Assembly: GCA_002316595.1 (NCBI GenBank)
Contig: DCDV01000028.1
Location: 33,622-51,824, forward strand
Reading direction: 5' to 3'
DNA length: 18,203 bases
From: Mageeibacillus sp. UBA1046
GTDB lineage: Bacteria > Bacillota > Clostridia > Saccharofermentanales > DTU023
The position numbers and the translations under genes are program-made. Under the pieces are notes generated by a model. That model searched no databases. It worked only from the letters and a program-made list of their open reading frames with translations, and had not been told where the DNA came from. Of the stretch, positions 1 to 8,150 are shown piece by piece. Position 1 is the first letter of the stretch, and every line of letters starts with the position of its first letter.

Positions 1-438
1 CGGAGCATCATACATTCCTTCCAGCCCGATTGTAAGCTCGGTTAAAGTAAAGCTAGCTTCAGCTGAGGACTCTTTTGCTTCAAATATAAGTGTTCCTACA
101 CTTTTAATATCGCGGTTCACCCCGCTTGAATCGCTGCCAGTTATACTAACAACTCCCCCTTTAGCATTAGCAGTTGTGCTGATACCTGAGCTATTTGAAA
201 AACCCTTAAAGGTAAAAACAGTAGAGTTATATTTAACTGTGGCTCCTAAAACATATCCTGACACAGGCGCCGAAGCACCTATGGAAACTTTCACAGTCTC
301 GCCAATTTCTATTTGTGATTTATTGATACTAAGGGCGGCCGAAGCAGCCTGAAGCTTATGCGCAGGAAAAAAAGATATAACTAGCGAAATAAGAATTATA
401 GCTAAAGTAATTTTTTTCGTTCTATTAGTAGTTTTCAT
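1..438 (-). CDS. Secreted cohesin-like domain protein, 3' part outside the window
   Basis: Only the first 146 codons are present; the gene continues past position 1. The ATG at 438 is preceded by GAGG five bases upstream and lies 10 nt after the stop of the upstream gene, so the two are probably co-transcribed. The N-terminus has a KK-containing basic start, a hydrophobic segment (about residues 11-24) and an AxA-type cleavage region near residues 32-35, typical of a Sec signal peptide. After it comes a beta-sandwich pattern: a GETVKVSI strand, then GYVLGATVKYNSTVF, and later SVGTLIFEAK. This order resembles cohesin and cohesin-like carbohydrate-binding modules, in which an 'A-x-F-x-L-x-Y-D/N-x-x-V' strand is followed by a 'G-x-L-x-x-I-x-F' strand. 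The neighbour carries a dockerin, which supports a cohesin reading, but the sequence is diverged and a generic surface beta-sandwich domain is the alternative. Anchoring and downstream domains cannot be seen. Confidence 0.6.
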   Translation of the reverse strand, partial: MKTTNRTKKITLAIILISLVISFFPAHKLQAASAALSINKSQIEIGETVKVSIGASAPVSGYVLGATVKYNSTVFTFKGFSNSSGISTTANAKGGVVSITGSDSSGVNRDIKSVGTLIFEAKESSAEASFTLTELTIGLEGMYDAP

Positions 439-448
439 ATCAGCCTCG

Positions 449-2968
449 TTATTTATTCTTAGAAATTTCCATACGCATGAGATAATATTCAGAAATAATT
501 GTGGCATCAATCATATTAACCCTGCTATCTCCATTGAGATCTGCTGTAATCATCTGTGCCTTGTTGAGTTCCATTCGCATCAGATAGTATTCACTCATAT
601 ATGTAGCATCAATCATATTTATTCGACCGTCGCCGTTGATATCGCCATACATAATGAAGGGCATGATGAATGCCGGCGTGGACTGACCGGTGGGTATTAT
701 CTCCAAAGTACAGCCTGTAGATACGATACCTGAAGTTATCACCTTGCCGGAGCTGTTCTTAATTCGCATTTGGTAGCCGCTGGTATTAAATTTAAGGTCA
801 CGCAGAATATTCTCAGCCAGATGCTGATTCTTCTTAGGGTTCAAGCCATCGATTACGCCGTTACGGAAGCCATAGATGCTGCTTTGCAGAGGCGGAATGC
901 CGGATGGATCCGCGCCCTGATGCTGCACAGTAATTGTGTATGTACGCTGAACATCCCGCTTTTCGGCGCAGACGGTCAACGTCACCACAAAGGGGGAACT
1001 TGCATTTATGGGGACTGGAATATTATTACCCGGAACGGTGCTGCCGTTAACCTTGGTAATTACATCAGACGTAGTTTGATAAGGTACACCAATCAACGAT
1101 ATATAGTTGGTTGGAGCTGTCAGCTTGAGCGTGTAACTATAGACTTCCGGGTTAAAGGCCGGCTGCAAAGCTACAGCGGTGGTAATCCCCTTCAGCCAAT
1201 TATTGCGGCAGAGATTATCCGAAGGCTTTGGTGTCGGGGAGGCGGGCATATTCTTAAATACAGGAATAGAAAAATTAAAGGGCAGATTAATTGCTCCGAT
1301 ATTGTAATAATCACTTCTGACGATAGAAGACTCTGAGGTCGGCGCCATAATATTGGTCATATATTGATGATAGAAATTGACAAGATCAAATTTCTGATAA
1401 TACAAAGTATCCTGTCCAACATTGATATAGCCGTTAGCTATCCATTCGGCGCCGCCGATTATGGCCTTTTCGGGATTGTTCCAGGGGCGCCGATAAGTAG
1501 TGCCTGAAGATGCATATTTGAGACCATTTGCAATGGGGCTGGTCCCCGAATAGGCACCGATATTATAGTAGTTGTATATCCCGGGATAAGTTAGATGACT
1601 TCCTGTGGCAGATGCACTGGGACTGGTTTTCCCTACTTCCTGAATTACTCTCCCTATCAAAAAGTAGGGGCTGGCTCCACTATTCTGAGCAGCTTCCAGA
1701 AAGACTTGCGCATAGGTTTTATTTATTGTCTGAGTATTACCGCTGGCATCCTTGTAAACGATATAGCCCTGATTATTTACATATGGAGAACCTGAAGCAG
1801 GATCCATGAAGCTTCCCTTTAAGGCGTTCTGAATACCGGCAAAAGTATGGAAATCGGGGTTATAACCCTGATTTTCAAATTGAAAGATATAGGTGCTGTT
1901 GAAAAAGTTCCTCGGATCCATATAGTACTTGATGGCATCCACAGAAGCGCCTGTGAAGCCTGAATCAAGATTCTTCCAGGTGTTGGTTGCGTAATTGTAA
2001 GAATCTGCCGCATAAGATTTAAGGGAAGTTTTAGAACTTATGGGCACCATTGAAGTCTTGCCGGGAGATTGTTTTGAAATGACATAATTCCAATCATGAT
2101 TAATATTATCGGCCGTGAATGTCCAATAAGGGTAACTCTTATGCAGCTCCTTAAGCCCGGCATGATAACTGACCGGGAAATCTCTGTTAAGCATGGCCTG
2201 AAATTCACTGTCACTTAGGGGAGGAGGTAAATCTACAGGCGGATCAACAGCTACAATATATTGTTCCACCGTCACGCCGGGATTCAAGGTTACATATCTT
2301 GCAGACATGTATCCTTCAGGCTGAAGTGGCTCACTGAGAACGCCTGTGGGCTCAGTAATGACTGCGTACCAACGGGTAATACCATAGACTGACGACCCTT
2401 CCACATAACCAAGAACCAGAAGTTTAACACCGTCAGCCTTTGTGCCCAGATTTGTAGATTCGGTAGTCGGTAATGAGCGTAAGCGTAATCCATCCGTAGC
2501 TGAGACAGTTGCGTTCCAGGGAAAGCTCATCAGGCTCATCAGGCTTATGAGCTGCATCCCCTGCTCTAATGCACTATCATCTATTGGCTCAGTTGCCGTT
2601 GTTGAAGGATCGGTCTCTGTGCTCGAAGGCTTTGAGCTGGTATCTGAGGTTGACTGCTCAGAATCTGAAGCATCCGGTTTAGTCTCTTCAGAAGCAGTTT
2701 GGCCGGGATCTGACGGCTCTGCGTCAGTTCCGCCTGGCAGGGTCGTTTGTTCAGAATCTGTAGTAGAGGATTCTGATTGATCTCCATCAGCAGTTGTTGA
2801 ACTTGGCGCAGATGATTCTGCAGCTGTGGATTGCGTCACAGTTGTGGATGCTAATCCTTCAGACGACATTGTGACAGAAAGCACCGTTTGTCCAAAGAAA
2901 CTGAAAATTAAGATAATAGAAATGAGAAGCACTGATATTCGCTTTACTTTGCTTGGCTGGTATTTCAT
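449..2968 (-). CDS. Secreted SH3b/GH73-type N-acetylglucosaminidase with C-terminal type I dockerin
   Basis: Predicted 839-residue secreted peptidoglycan hydrolase. The ATG at 2968 is chosen over the one at 2986 because AAGGAGAGG ends a few bases before it. Residues 1-35 form a signal peptide. Residues 36-135 are a Ser/Thr/Glu-rich linker. Residues 150-230 look like a bacterial SH3 domain (GLRLRSLP...WYAV). Residues 380-540 carry the LytD/GH73-like glucosaminidase core: VIQEVG with Glu444 as likely catalytic acid, YNYYNIGA, PEKAIIGGAEWIA and YHQYMTNI. Residues 600-682 resemble a cadherin-like beta-sandwich domain. Residues 773-834 are two dockerin repeats, GDINGDGRINMIDA and ADLNGDSRVNMIDA, with calcium-loop Asp/Asn residues. 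The enzyme should cleave GlcNAc-beta-1,4 bonds in wall glycans outside the cell. The dockerin would dock it on a cohesin, possibly the one encoded just downstream. The domain calls come from motif recognition; GH73 assignment is firm, the cadherin-like call moderate. Confidence 0.88.
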   Translation of the reverse strand: MKYQPSKVKRISVLLISIILIFSFFGQTVLSVTMSSEGLASTTVTQSTAAESSAPSSTTADGDQSESSTTDSEQTTLPGGTDAEPSDPGQTASEETKPDASDSEQSTSDTSSKPSSTETDPSTTATEPIDDSALEQGMQLISLMSLMSFPWNATVSATDGLRLRSLPTTESTNLGTKADGVKLLVLGYVEGSSVYGITRWYAVITEPTGVLSEPLQPEGYMSARYVTLNPGVTVEQYIVAVDPPVDLPPPLSDSEFQAMLNRDFPVSYHAGLKELHKSYPYWTFTADNINHDWNYVISKQSPGKTSMVPISSKTSLKSYAADSYNYATNTWKNLDSGFTGASVDAIKYYMDPRNFFNSTYIFQFENQGYNPDFHTFAGIQNALKGSFMDPASGSPYVNNQGYIVYKDASGNTQTINKTYAQVFLEAAQNSGASPYFLIGRVIQEVGKTSPSASATGSHLTYPGIYNYYNIGAYSGTSPIANGLKYASSGTTYRRPWNNPEKAIIGGAEWIANGYINVGQDTLYYQKFDLVNFYHQYMTNIMAPTSESSIVRSDYYNIGAINLPFNFSIPVFKNMPASPTPKPSDNLCRNNWLKGITTAVALQPAFNPEVYSYTLKLTAPTNYISLIGVPYQTTSDVITKVNGSTVPGNNIPVPINASSPFVVTLTVCAEKRDVQRTYTITVQHQGADPSGIPPLQSSIYGFRNGVIDGLNPKKNQHLAENILRDLKFNTSGYQMRIKNSSGKVITSGIVSTGCTLEIIPTGQSTPAFIMPFIMYGDINGDGRINMIDATYMSEYYLMRMELNKAQMITADLNGDSRVNMIDATIISEYYLMRMEISKNK

Positions 2969-3018
2969 TGTGCCTCTCCTTCTCATATATCATTGATTAT
3001 CTGGTGTTTGCATACAAA

Positions 3019-3125
3019 TAAATCATCGTAAACATACTCTCGCTGTTAAATCGTGACAATTAATTTATCGAAAACTTACTTTCTCCATAAATCACGACAA
3101 TTGGATTATCGTATCATAACTTGCG
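3019..3125 (-). repeat. Three imperfect direct repeats in the glucosaminidase leader
   Basis: Copies begin at 3019 (partial), 3047 and 3088. The last two share TAAATCRYGACAATT followed by TTATCG, with a 41-nt period; the first keeps TAAATC, a TCGTAAAC-like junction and the TACTCTC-like tail. The copies lie between the putative promoter and the start codon of the dockerin-bearing glucosaminidase. They could be stacked binding sites for a regulator, or a by-product of short tandem duplication, as seen at other gene borders in this window. Confidence 0.55.
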
Positions 3126-3136
3126 ATTATCTAATA

Positions 3137-3163
3137 ATTTTAGCATAGAGAGGGTGAGTGCAA
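3137..3163 (-). promoter_or_regulatory. Possible promoter of the glucosaminidase/cohesin-like operon
   Basis: On the minus strand TGCTAAAAT forms an extended -10 element (TAAAAT at 3142-3137). TTGCAC at 3163-3158 is a possible -35 with a short 15-bp spacer, which the extended -10 could tolerate. The predicted start would leave a leader of about 160 nt before the ATG at 2968, and this leader contains the direct repeats at 3019-3125. Prediction by eye only. Confidence 0.35.
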
Positions 3164-3367
3164 TACGGTTTAAACGCTATAAGGACAACGTTTTGGCCAT
3201 TTGACCATGACTTGTAGGACAGATGAAACATCTGTGTAATCATGTTTGAATTTCGTTCATGGAGTCGGCCTCTTCAGCGGCGATTGAGCAACTTTAAAAG
3301 CGGGCAATAAAAAGTCCCGGTCCTCACGTTTGATGCAACAGCGGGCAGTAAAAATATTGGAGGATCT

Positions 3368-4009
3368 TTATCCGTCCAGCTCATCGAGTGTTTTGTAGTA
3401 AGTAGGAATGACGTTCTCCATAAACCATTCAATCTCAGGCAGATTCATCTGTTCCAGACGTTCCCTTACCCCCAGCATGGCACTTTTAAACTCATTGTTG
3501 CCTGCCTTTTGCTCATCCAGGCATTTTATATAGGCTCCGAAGCGATCTGCGGCTTTGACCAGCCGGGAAATCTCATATACTTCAGGATCGCTGGTGTCGG
3601 GCAGGATTAAAGGTTTATAGTGGTCCTGTAGGACCTCCGGCAGCATGGCCAGGAGTTTGGAGGCAGCTTCATGCTCCACCACGCCGTAACTCTCACGCAT
3701 TTCAGCTGTTGCATACTTTACAGGCGTGGGAAGATCCCCGGTCATAATCTCCGGTAAATCATGATACAAAGCCATGACGGCGACCTTGTCCGGATTAGGA
3801 CAAATTCTGTCCTCTGAGAAATACTCACAGCGAATCAGTGCCAAGGCATGAGCTATTACCGCCACCTCATAGGAATGCTCCATGATATTCTCGGTCTCGG
3901 TATTCTTCATCAGAGACCAGCGATTGATATATCTCATGCGATGGAGCATGGCAAAAAAGTTCGTCTTTTCCCTGCCCTCTTGATCAACAGCATCTTTGTC
4001 TCTATACAT
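3368..4009 (-). CDS. yfbR: YfbR-type 5'-deoxynucleotidase (HD domain)
   Basis: Predicted 213-residue cytoplasmic HD-domain phosphohydrolase that removes the 5'-phosphate from deoxynucleoside monophosphates, as in E. coli YfbR (199 residues, remembered). The ATG at 4009 follows GGAGGTGAG at good spacing; an in-frame ATG 54 nt upstream lacks such a site. The family signature is clear: INRW (Arg30-Trp31), EHS with His45, YHD (His83-Asp84), Glu87 and the TGDLPTPVKY block with Asp92. A later KAADRFGAYIKCLDE block matches the E. coli KQADALCAYLKCLEE. It is the last gene of the pcrA-dgt-yfbR run, 215 nt after dgt. Together with dgt it suggests trimming of deoxynucleotide pools. The N-terminal 15 residues extend beyond the E. 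coli form. The assignment is strong; in vivo substrate preference is not visible from sequence. Confidence 0.9.
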   Translation of the reverse strand: MYRDKDAVDQEGREKTNFFAMLHRMRYINRWSLMKNTETENIMEHSYEVAVIAHALALIRCEYFSEDRICPNPDKVAVMALYHDLPEIMTGDLPTPVKYATAEMRESYGVVEHEAASKLLAMLPEVLQDHYKPLILPDTSDPEVYEISRLVKAADRFGAYIKCLDEQKAGNNEFKSAMLGVRERLEQMNLPEIEWFMENVIPTYYKTLDELDG

Positions 4010-4053
4010 GGCAGTCTCACCTCCGGCTTTAGTTGTTTTTGTAAATAGTATCC

Positions 4054-4123
4054 GGCTTCGCATTGGCAGCCGGCTTCATCGTTAAGCGCCTTCGCCTTCG
4101 CTTCGTATTGGCAGCCGGCTTCA
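4054..4123. repeat. 45-nt-period direct repeat in the yfbR leader
   Basis: A 23-base element, CTTCGYATTGGCAGC followed by CGGCTTCA, occurs at 4056-4078 and 4101-4123 with one mismatch; the period is 45 nt. A shorter CCTTCGCCTTCG run lies between the copies. The pair sits between the end of dgt and the start of yfbR. An ORF overlaps it, but no ribosome binding site or family supports that ORF as a gene. Confidence 0.7.
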
Positions 4124-4224
4124 CATATTTTAGTCTTAATTTGCGTCTTTATCCAAAAGTTGTTCAAGTTTTCATTCTCTGTTATGAGGTCTGCAGTTTT
4201 TATATGGGCCTAGATATTCCCACC

Positions 4225-5358
4225 TTATATCTGGTAGATGGAGTTGAAGACGGAAGTGGCGTAGTGGTCCGTCATGCCGGCAATGTAGTCTGTTATCTTG
4301 CGGATCGGCGTTGCTTCCTCCTCCGGATGGCGCTCCAGAAAGTCGATAAAGTTCCCCAGGGCCAGCTCGCTCTCCGGGGAGCCGGAAAAGTCACCTTTCT
4401 CCGCGGCCAAAAAGGCTTTAAACAGTCCCCTGATCACATTATCCACCATGTTCTCATAAGTAATGATCTGGTCAGCATTATATATTCTGGCGTAGTTCTC
4501 CTCGATCAGCTCATGCAAAGCTTCACCTTTGGCATCGCTCATGACAATGGCGTCCTGATCGTAGCTGTTTGAGAGGATGTCAAGAATAAGTGTATTGACT
4601 ATGGCTGAATTAGAGTCGCCCAGCTCTGCGCGGATGTGGGCGGGGATGTCTGAGAAACTCATCAGGCCTGCCCGATAAGCGTCTTCAATATCTCTGCCGA
4701 CATAAGCGATCCGATCGACAATTCGCACCACGCAGCCTTCCAGCGTGGCTGGCGGCTTATGCATTTGGGCGCCGGGTATCAGATCTTCCTCGGTCTTGTC
4801 CCGCCAAGGCACCAGCTTGTGCTCAGAGATTGTTTCGCCGCAGTGGCTGGCGATGCCGTCACGCACTTCAAAGGAGAGATTCAAGCCGGGCAAATTCTTG
4901 TGTTCGGCAAGAAGGTCTATGGTGCGTAGAGAGTGCAGTTCATGCTGAAATTTAAATTCAGAGCCTTGCTCTTCGATTACTTTGTTCAGTGAGTCCTCGC
5001 CGGCATGTCCGAAGGGGGCATGCCCCAAATCATGTCCGAGCGAGATCGCCTGGATCAAATCCTGATTTAGGTTCAGGGCTTTGCCGATGGTCATGGACAG
5101 ATACATCACATAGATGACATGCTCCATCCGCGTGCAGATATGGTCATTTCTGGGATTGAAAAACACCTGTGTCTTCTGGCGCAAGCGCCTGAAAGGCATG
5201 GAATAAATGATGCGGCCGGTATCGCGTTCAAACATGGTGCGCACGGGGCAGTCATCCTGCTCGTATCTGCGTCCCCGGCTGAGTTTGCTCTTGGTTGCGT
5301 ATGCGCTGAGATGCTTCAGCTCGACCTCTTCCTTTAGTTCTCGCGGCAATTTCATCAT
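4225..5358 (-). CDS. dgt: dGTPase-like deoxynucleoside triphosphate triphosphohydrolase
   Basis: Predicted 377-residue HD-domain enzyme that hydrolyses dGTP or other dNTPs to the deoxynucleoside and tripolyphosphate. The start is the ATG at 5358, six bases after AAGGAGG; a second ATG follows directly. Metal-binding residues are seen as RMEH (His80) and GHDLGHAPFGHAG (His109-Asp110 and following histidines), preceded by the family block FRRLRQKTQVF at about residues 56-66. CVVRIVDRIAYVGRDIEDA supplies the later Asp of the HD site. This arrangement matches the short bacterial 'dGTPase-like' class rather than the longer E. coli Dgt. It lies downstream of pcrA, 133 nt away, and upstream of yfbR, so the run may be one transcript. 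The inferred role is dNTP pool control; allosteric activation by dNTPs is known for relatives but cannot be read here. Confidence 0.9.
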   Translation of the reverse strand: MMKLPRELKEEVELKHLSAYATKSKLSRGRRYEQDDCPVRTMFERDTGRIIYSMPFRRLRQKTQVFFNPRNDHICTRMEHVIYVMYLSMTIGKALNLNQDLIQAISLGHDLGHAPFGHAGEDSLNKVIEEQGSEFKFQHELHSLRTIDLLAEHKNLPGLNLSFEVRDGIASHCGETISEHKLVPWRDKTEEDLIPGAQMHKPPATLEGCVVRIVDRIAYVGRDIEDAYRAGLMSFSDIPAHIRAELGDSNSAIVNTLILDILSNSYDQDAIVMSDAKGEALHELIEENYARIYNADQIITYENMVDNVIRGLFKAFLAAEKGDFSGSPESELALGNFIDFLERHPEEEATPIRKITDYIAGMTDHYATSVFNSIYQI

Positions 5359-5380
5359 CTTTGGCCTCCTTGCCGATTGG

Positions 5381-5464
5381 CAGACTGTCAACCGAACTGT
5401 TGTCAATTTGTCTTGACGGCATCAGACTGTCAGATCGAGGCGCGTCTTGACCTCTTTCGGATCT
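5381..5464. repeat. Degenerate tandem repeat between pcrA and dgt
   Basis: CAGACTGTCA occurs at 5381-5390 and 5423-5432 (42-nt period), and GTCTTGAC at 5410-5417 and 5444-5451 (34-nt period). The two half-units can be aligned as an old tandem duplication with a small deletion. It falls in the leader of dgt, just upstream of its ribosome binding site. Confidence 0.45.
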
Positions 5465-5491
5465 CAAATAAATAATAGCAGATGCCGACAA

Positions 5492-8014
5492 TTAATCTTC
5501 CAGCGGTTTGAGCAGCGAGAGTGATGCCTTAAAGCGCTTGACGCCGCTCTTAAAACTGATCTCCAAAATTGCATCGCCGCTGAAGGGTGTTATCTTCTTG
5601 ATAGTTCCTGCTCCCAGGCGCTCATGTCTGACCTGATCGCCGGGGGCGAGCGTGGTATAATCCAGCCCGCGCTTCTCATCATTTATTGATTTGCCGAAGG
5701 CGGACACTTTAGCCCCCGCCCCTGCTCTGATCTTGTCCACATCACTATCTGCGGTTTTTGCTGCGGCCCCGAAATCTCTCAGGAAAGGATCTTTGGCTCT
5801 GTCGGCTGCTGCTCTACGCTCCAAGCCTCCGAAACTGCGTGAAAAACCTCCGGACTTGTGCTCGAAACTGCCGGAACTATCGCTGAAGCGGTCAAAGCGA
5901 GTTGCCTCATCCCCGTCTCGTGAGCCGCCTTCCTCTATTACCAGATCATCAGGAATATCGCGGATAAAACGGGACACCTCCCGATACATGGTCTGTCCGT
6001 AGAGAAGACGGCTTCTGGCAGCTGTCGCGTAGAAGCGTTTCTTTGCCCGGGTAATCGCTACATATGCCAGCCTGCGCTCTTCTTCAATTTCTGCGGCTGA
6101 ATAAAGAGATTGTTCACTGGGGAACAGGCCTTCGTTGGCGCCGACTAAAAAGACGACATCAAACTCCAAGCCTTTAGAGCTGTGGATAGTCATCAAGCTG
6201 ACGGCGTCTTCCTGATCTGCCTGATCCAGATCGCTGTAGAGAGATACACGTTCCAGATAAGCGCGCGATGTCATTTCCAGGCTCAGGGGCAAAGAAAGAT
6301 CCGGCTGATCTTCCAGTAATTCGGGGAATTCACTCAGCTCTTCCAGCTCAGCTTCAAGTCTGACTTCAAACTCCATCGCGTCAGATACCAGCTCATCCAT
6401 ATTCTGGATTCTGGTCTCCGCCTCCAGGGGCAGCTTGTTGCGCAAGGCTTCCTGCTCTTTGCGCAAGCCGGAGTCATGTATTACCTGCTTGACGAAAAAC
6501 CCGAACTCCTGTTCATTCTTGGACAGTGCCTTTTGCAAGTCTGTTATCAGCTGGACGAAGTAGCGGATTTTAGATGCCGCATAAGATAAGTCAGAGAATT
6601 CCTCCACGCGCTGACAGATCTCAAACATTGAGGAGTTATCCTGAGCTGTTTTGGCGCTTAAAACTTCGATTGTCGTTGCCCCGATGCCTCTTTTGGGTGT
6701 ATTGATGATGCGGCGTAAAGCTACGTCATCGGACGGCTGTGTGATCAGACGCAAGTAAGCGATCACATCTCTAATTTCCTTGCGGTCGTAGAAGCGCATG
6801 CCGCCATAGACACGATAAGCAATACCTCTGTCTCTTAAGGCGCTCTCAAGGTTTCTGGCCAGAGCATTCACCCGATAGAGAATTCCGATGTTTTTTCCTG
6901 CCAGACCTTCTCCCGACTTAGACATCAGACGCTTAATCTGATTAGCCACATAAGCTGCTTCATCGTTTTGATCATAGGCGCGATAAAACATGATCTTGTC
7001 GCCTTCTTCTTTGTTGGTCCAAAGTTTCTTTTTATTGCGCTGGGCATTCTGGCAGATGACAGAGTTGGCCGCTGCCAGGATTGTGTTAGTAGAGCGGTAA
7101 TTTTGTTCCAGACGGATGACGCGGCAGCCGGCGAAATCCTTTTCGAAATCCAGTATGTTCATCAGATTGGCGCCCCGGAAACTGTAGATAGACTGGTCAT
7201 CATCTCCGACCACAAAGAGGTTTTTATGGCGCGCTGCCAGCTGTTGTACCAATACGTACTGGGCGTAGTTTGTGTCCTGATATTCATCGACAAGGACATG
7301 GAGGAAGCGCTCCTGATAATAGGCCAGAATGTTCGGCTGTTCCTCAAAGAGGAAAACTGTCAGAGCGAGAATATCGTCAAAATCCATGCAGTTGTTTTGC
7401 TTCAATTCATTTTGGTAATTTTCATAGATCATGGCAATTTGTCTTCGTTTCATATCTTTACCCGCGGCTTTGGCATATTCCTCCGGGTAAATCAATTTGT
7501 TTTTGGCCTTGCTGATCTCTTGCTGAATCTGGCGAATCGGATTTGACTTATCGCTGATACCTGCCTTTTGCATGCTGTCCTTAATCACTCGCTTCTGGTC
7601 ATCTGTATCCAGGATAGAAAAAGACTTGTCATAGTCGAGATAATCGGCATGCTGGCGCAGAATTCTCAGCATCATGGCATGGAAAGTTCCTACCCAGACG
7701 GCTCTGGCTGCCAGGCCAATTTGCTGACTGACACGTTCTTTCATCTCATTGGCGGCCTTGTTGGTAAAGGTGATTGCCAGTATGCGGCCGGGATCAACTC
7801 CCTTTCTTTGCACCAGCCAGGAGATTCTGTGTGTTATGACACGGGTCTTCCCTGAGCCGGCGCCCGCCAGAATCAAAAGAGGTGAACCCTCATGAGTAAC
7901 TGCTTCCAGCTGCTCGGGATTCAGATCCTGCAGCAGTGGATCCGCCTTGGGATCATACTCGCTCTGACCGGTCTGCAGGTCTGCCTTTGATTTATCTAGT
8001 TCAGGTGAAAACAT
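5492..8014 (-). CDS. pcrA: ATP-dependent DNA helicase PcrA/UvrD
   Basis: Superfamily 1A 3'-5' DNA helicase of about 840 residues used in excision repair, replication restart and removal of recombinase filaments. Motifs appear in order: Q-motif region LNPEQLEAV, Walker A AGAGSGKT (about residues 50-57), Walker B LVDEYQDT, motif III GDDDQSIYSFRGA, motif IV LEQNYRS, motif V TIHSSKGLEFD and motif VI YVAITRAKKR. After a low-complexity linker the C-terminus (about the last 50 residues, GDQVRHERLGAGTI) matches the Tudor-like tail that binds RNA polymerase in Gram-positive PcrA. The start is uncertain: ATG at 8014 has GGAG 12 bases upstream, while TTG at 8032 gives six more residues but has no good ribosome binding site. 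It is followed by dgt and preceded by the hpf terminator, so it likely has its own promoter. Confidence 0.95.
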   Translation of the reverse strand: MFSPELDKSKADLQTGQSEYDPKADPLLQDLNPEQLEAVTHEGSPLLILAGAGSGKTRVITHRISWLVQRKGVDPGRILAITFTNKAANEMKERVSQQIGLAARAVWVGTFHAMMLRILRQHADYLDYDKSFSILDTDDQKRVIKDSMQKAGISDKSNPIRQIQQEISKAKNKLIYPEEYAKAAGKDMKRRQIAMIYENYQNELKQNNCMDFDDILALTVFLFEEQPNILAYYQERFLHVLVDEYQDTNYAQYVLVQQLAARHKNLFVVGDDDQSIYSFRGANLMNILDFEKDFAGCRVIRLEQNYRSTNTILAAANSVICQNAQRNKKKLWTNKEEGDKIMFYRAYDQNDEAAYVANQIKRLMSKSGEGLAGKNIGILYRVNALARNLESALRDRGIAYRVYGGMRFYDRKEIRDVIAYLRLITQPSDDVALRRIINTPKRGIGATTIEVLSAKTAQDNSSMFEICQRVEEFSDLSYAASKIRYFVQLITDLQKALSKNEQEFGFFVKQVIHDSGLRKEQEALRNKLPLEAETRIQNMDELVSDAMEFEVRLEAELEELSEFPELLEDQPDLSLPLSLEMTSRAYLERVSLYSDLDQADQEDAVSLMTIHSSKGLEFDVVFLVGANEGLFPSEQSLYSAAEIEEERRLAYVAITRAKKRFYATAARSRLLYGQTMYREVSRFIRDIPDDLVIEEGGSRDGDEATRFDRFSDSSGSFEHKSGGFSRSFGGLERRAAADRAKDPFLRDFGAAAKTADSDVDKIRAGAGAKVSAFGKSINDEKRGLDYTTLAPGDQVRHERLGAGTIKKITPFSGDAILEISFKSGVKRFKASLSLLKPLED

Positions 8015-8095
8015 CCTTAAGTCAAACTCCAATTTCTAATTTTTGCCTTACTCTAACTTCTGATTTAAGGCTGACTTTCAATTCCTCATTTTTCT

Positions 8096-8121
8096 AAAAG
8101 CGGCCGCCCTCGGGCGACCGC
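8096..8121 (-). terminator. Factor-independent terminator after hpf
   Basis: On the minus strand GCGGTCGCCC and GGGCGGCCGC form a 10-bp GC-rich stem (8100-8121) with one mismatch and a tiny GA turn, or a slightly shorter stem with a four-base loop. It is followed by TTTT and a short AT-rich stretch. It lies 30 nt after the hpf stop and about 80 nt before the pcrA start, so it separates the two units. Confidence 0.75.
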
Positions 8122-8150
8122 AAATTGAGTTTATAGTCAAAACACTGATT

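Larger units (their letters stand above)
2969..3367. other. Gene-free interval between yfbR and the glucosaminidase gene
   Basis: About 400 bases without a credible ORF on either strand. It holds the putative promoter and leader repeats of the glucosaminidase gene at its left end. At its right end, just downstream of yfbR, two AGCGGGCARTAAAAA copies start at 3299 and 3340 (41-nt period). The stretch 3170-3290 shows nothing recognisable. No convincing factor-independent terminator was found after yfbR. Confidence 0.5.

Noticed and set aside
770..1336. Long plus-strand ORF opposite the glucosaminidase gene
   Set aside because: It lies wholly inside the well-supported dockerin/GH73 gene on the other strand, lacks a ribosome binding site and shows no recognisable family.
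4063..4572. Plus-strand ORF of 169 codons across the yfbR-dgt interval
   Set aside because: It is mostly antisense to the conserved end of dgt and has no ribosome binding site; the free part is the 45-nt repeat.
3368..5358. Anti-phage defence island based on the dGTPase-like gene
   Set aside because: No other defence gene, integrase or toxin-antitoxin pair is present and the neighbours are housekeeping genes.
6968..7546. Plus-strand ORF of 192 codons inside pcrA
   Set aside because: It is a shadow of the helicase core motifs on the minus strand.
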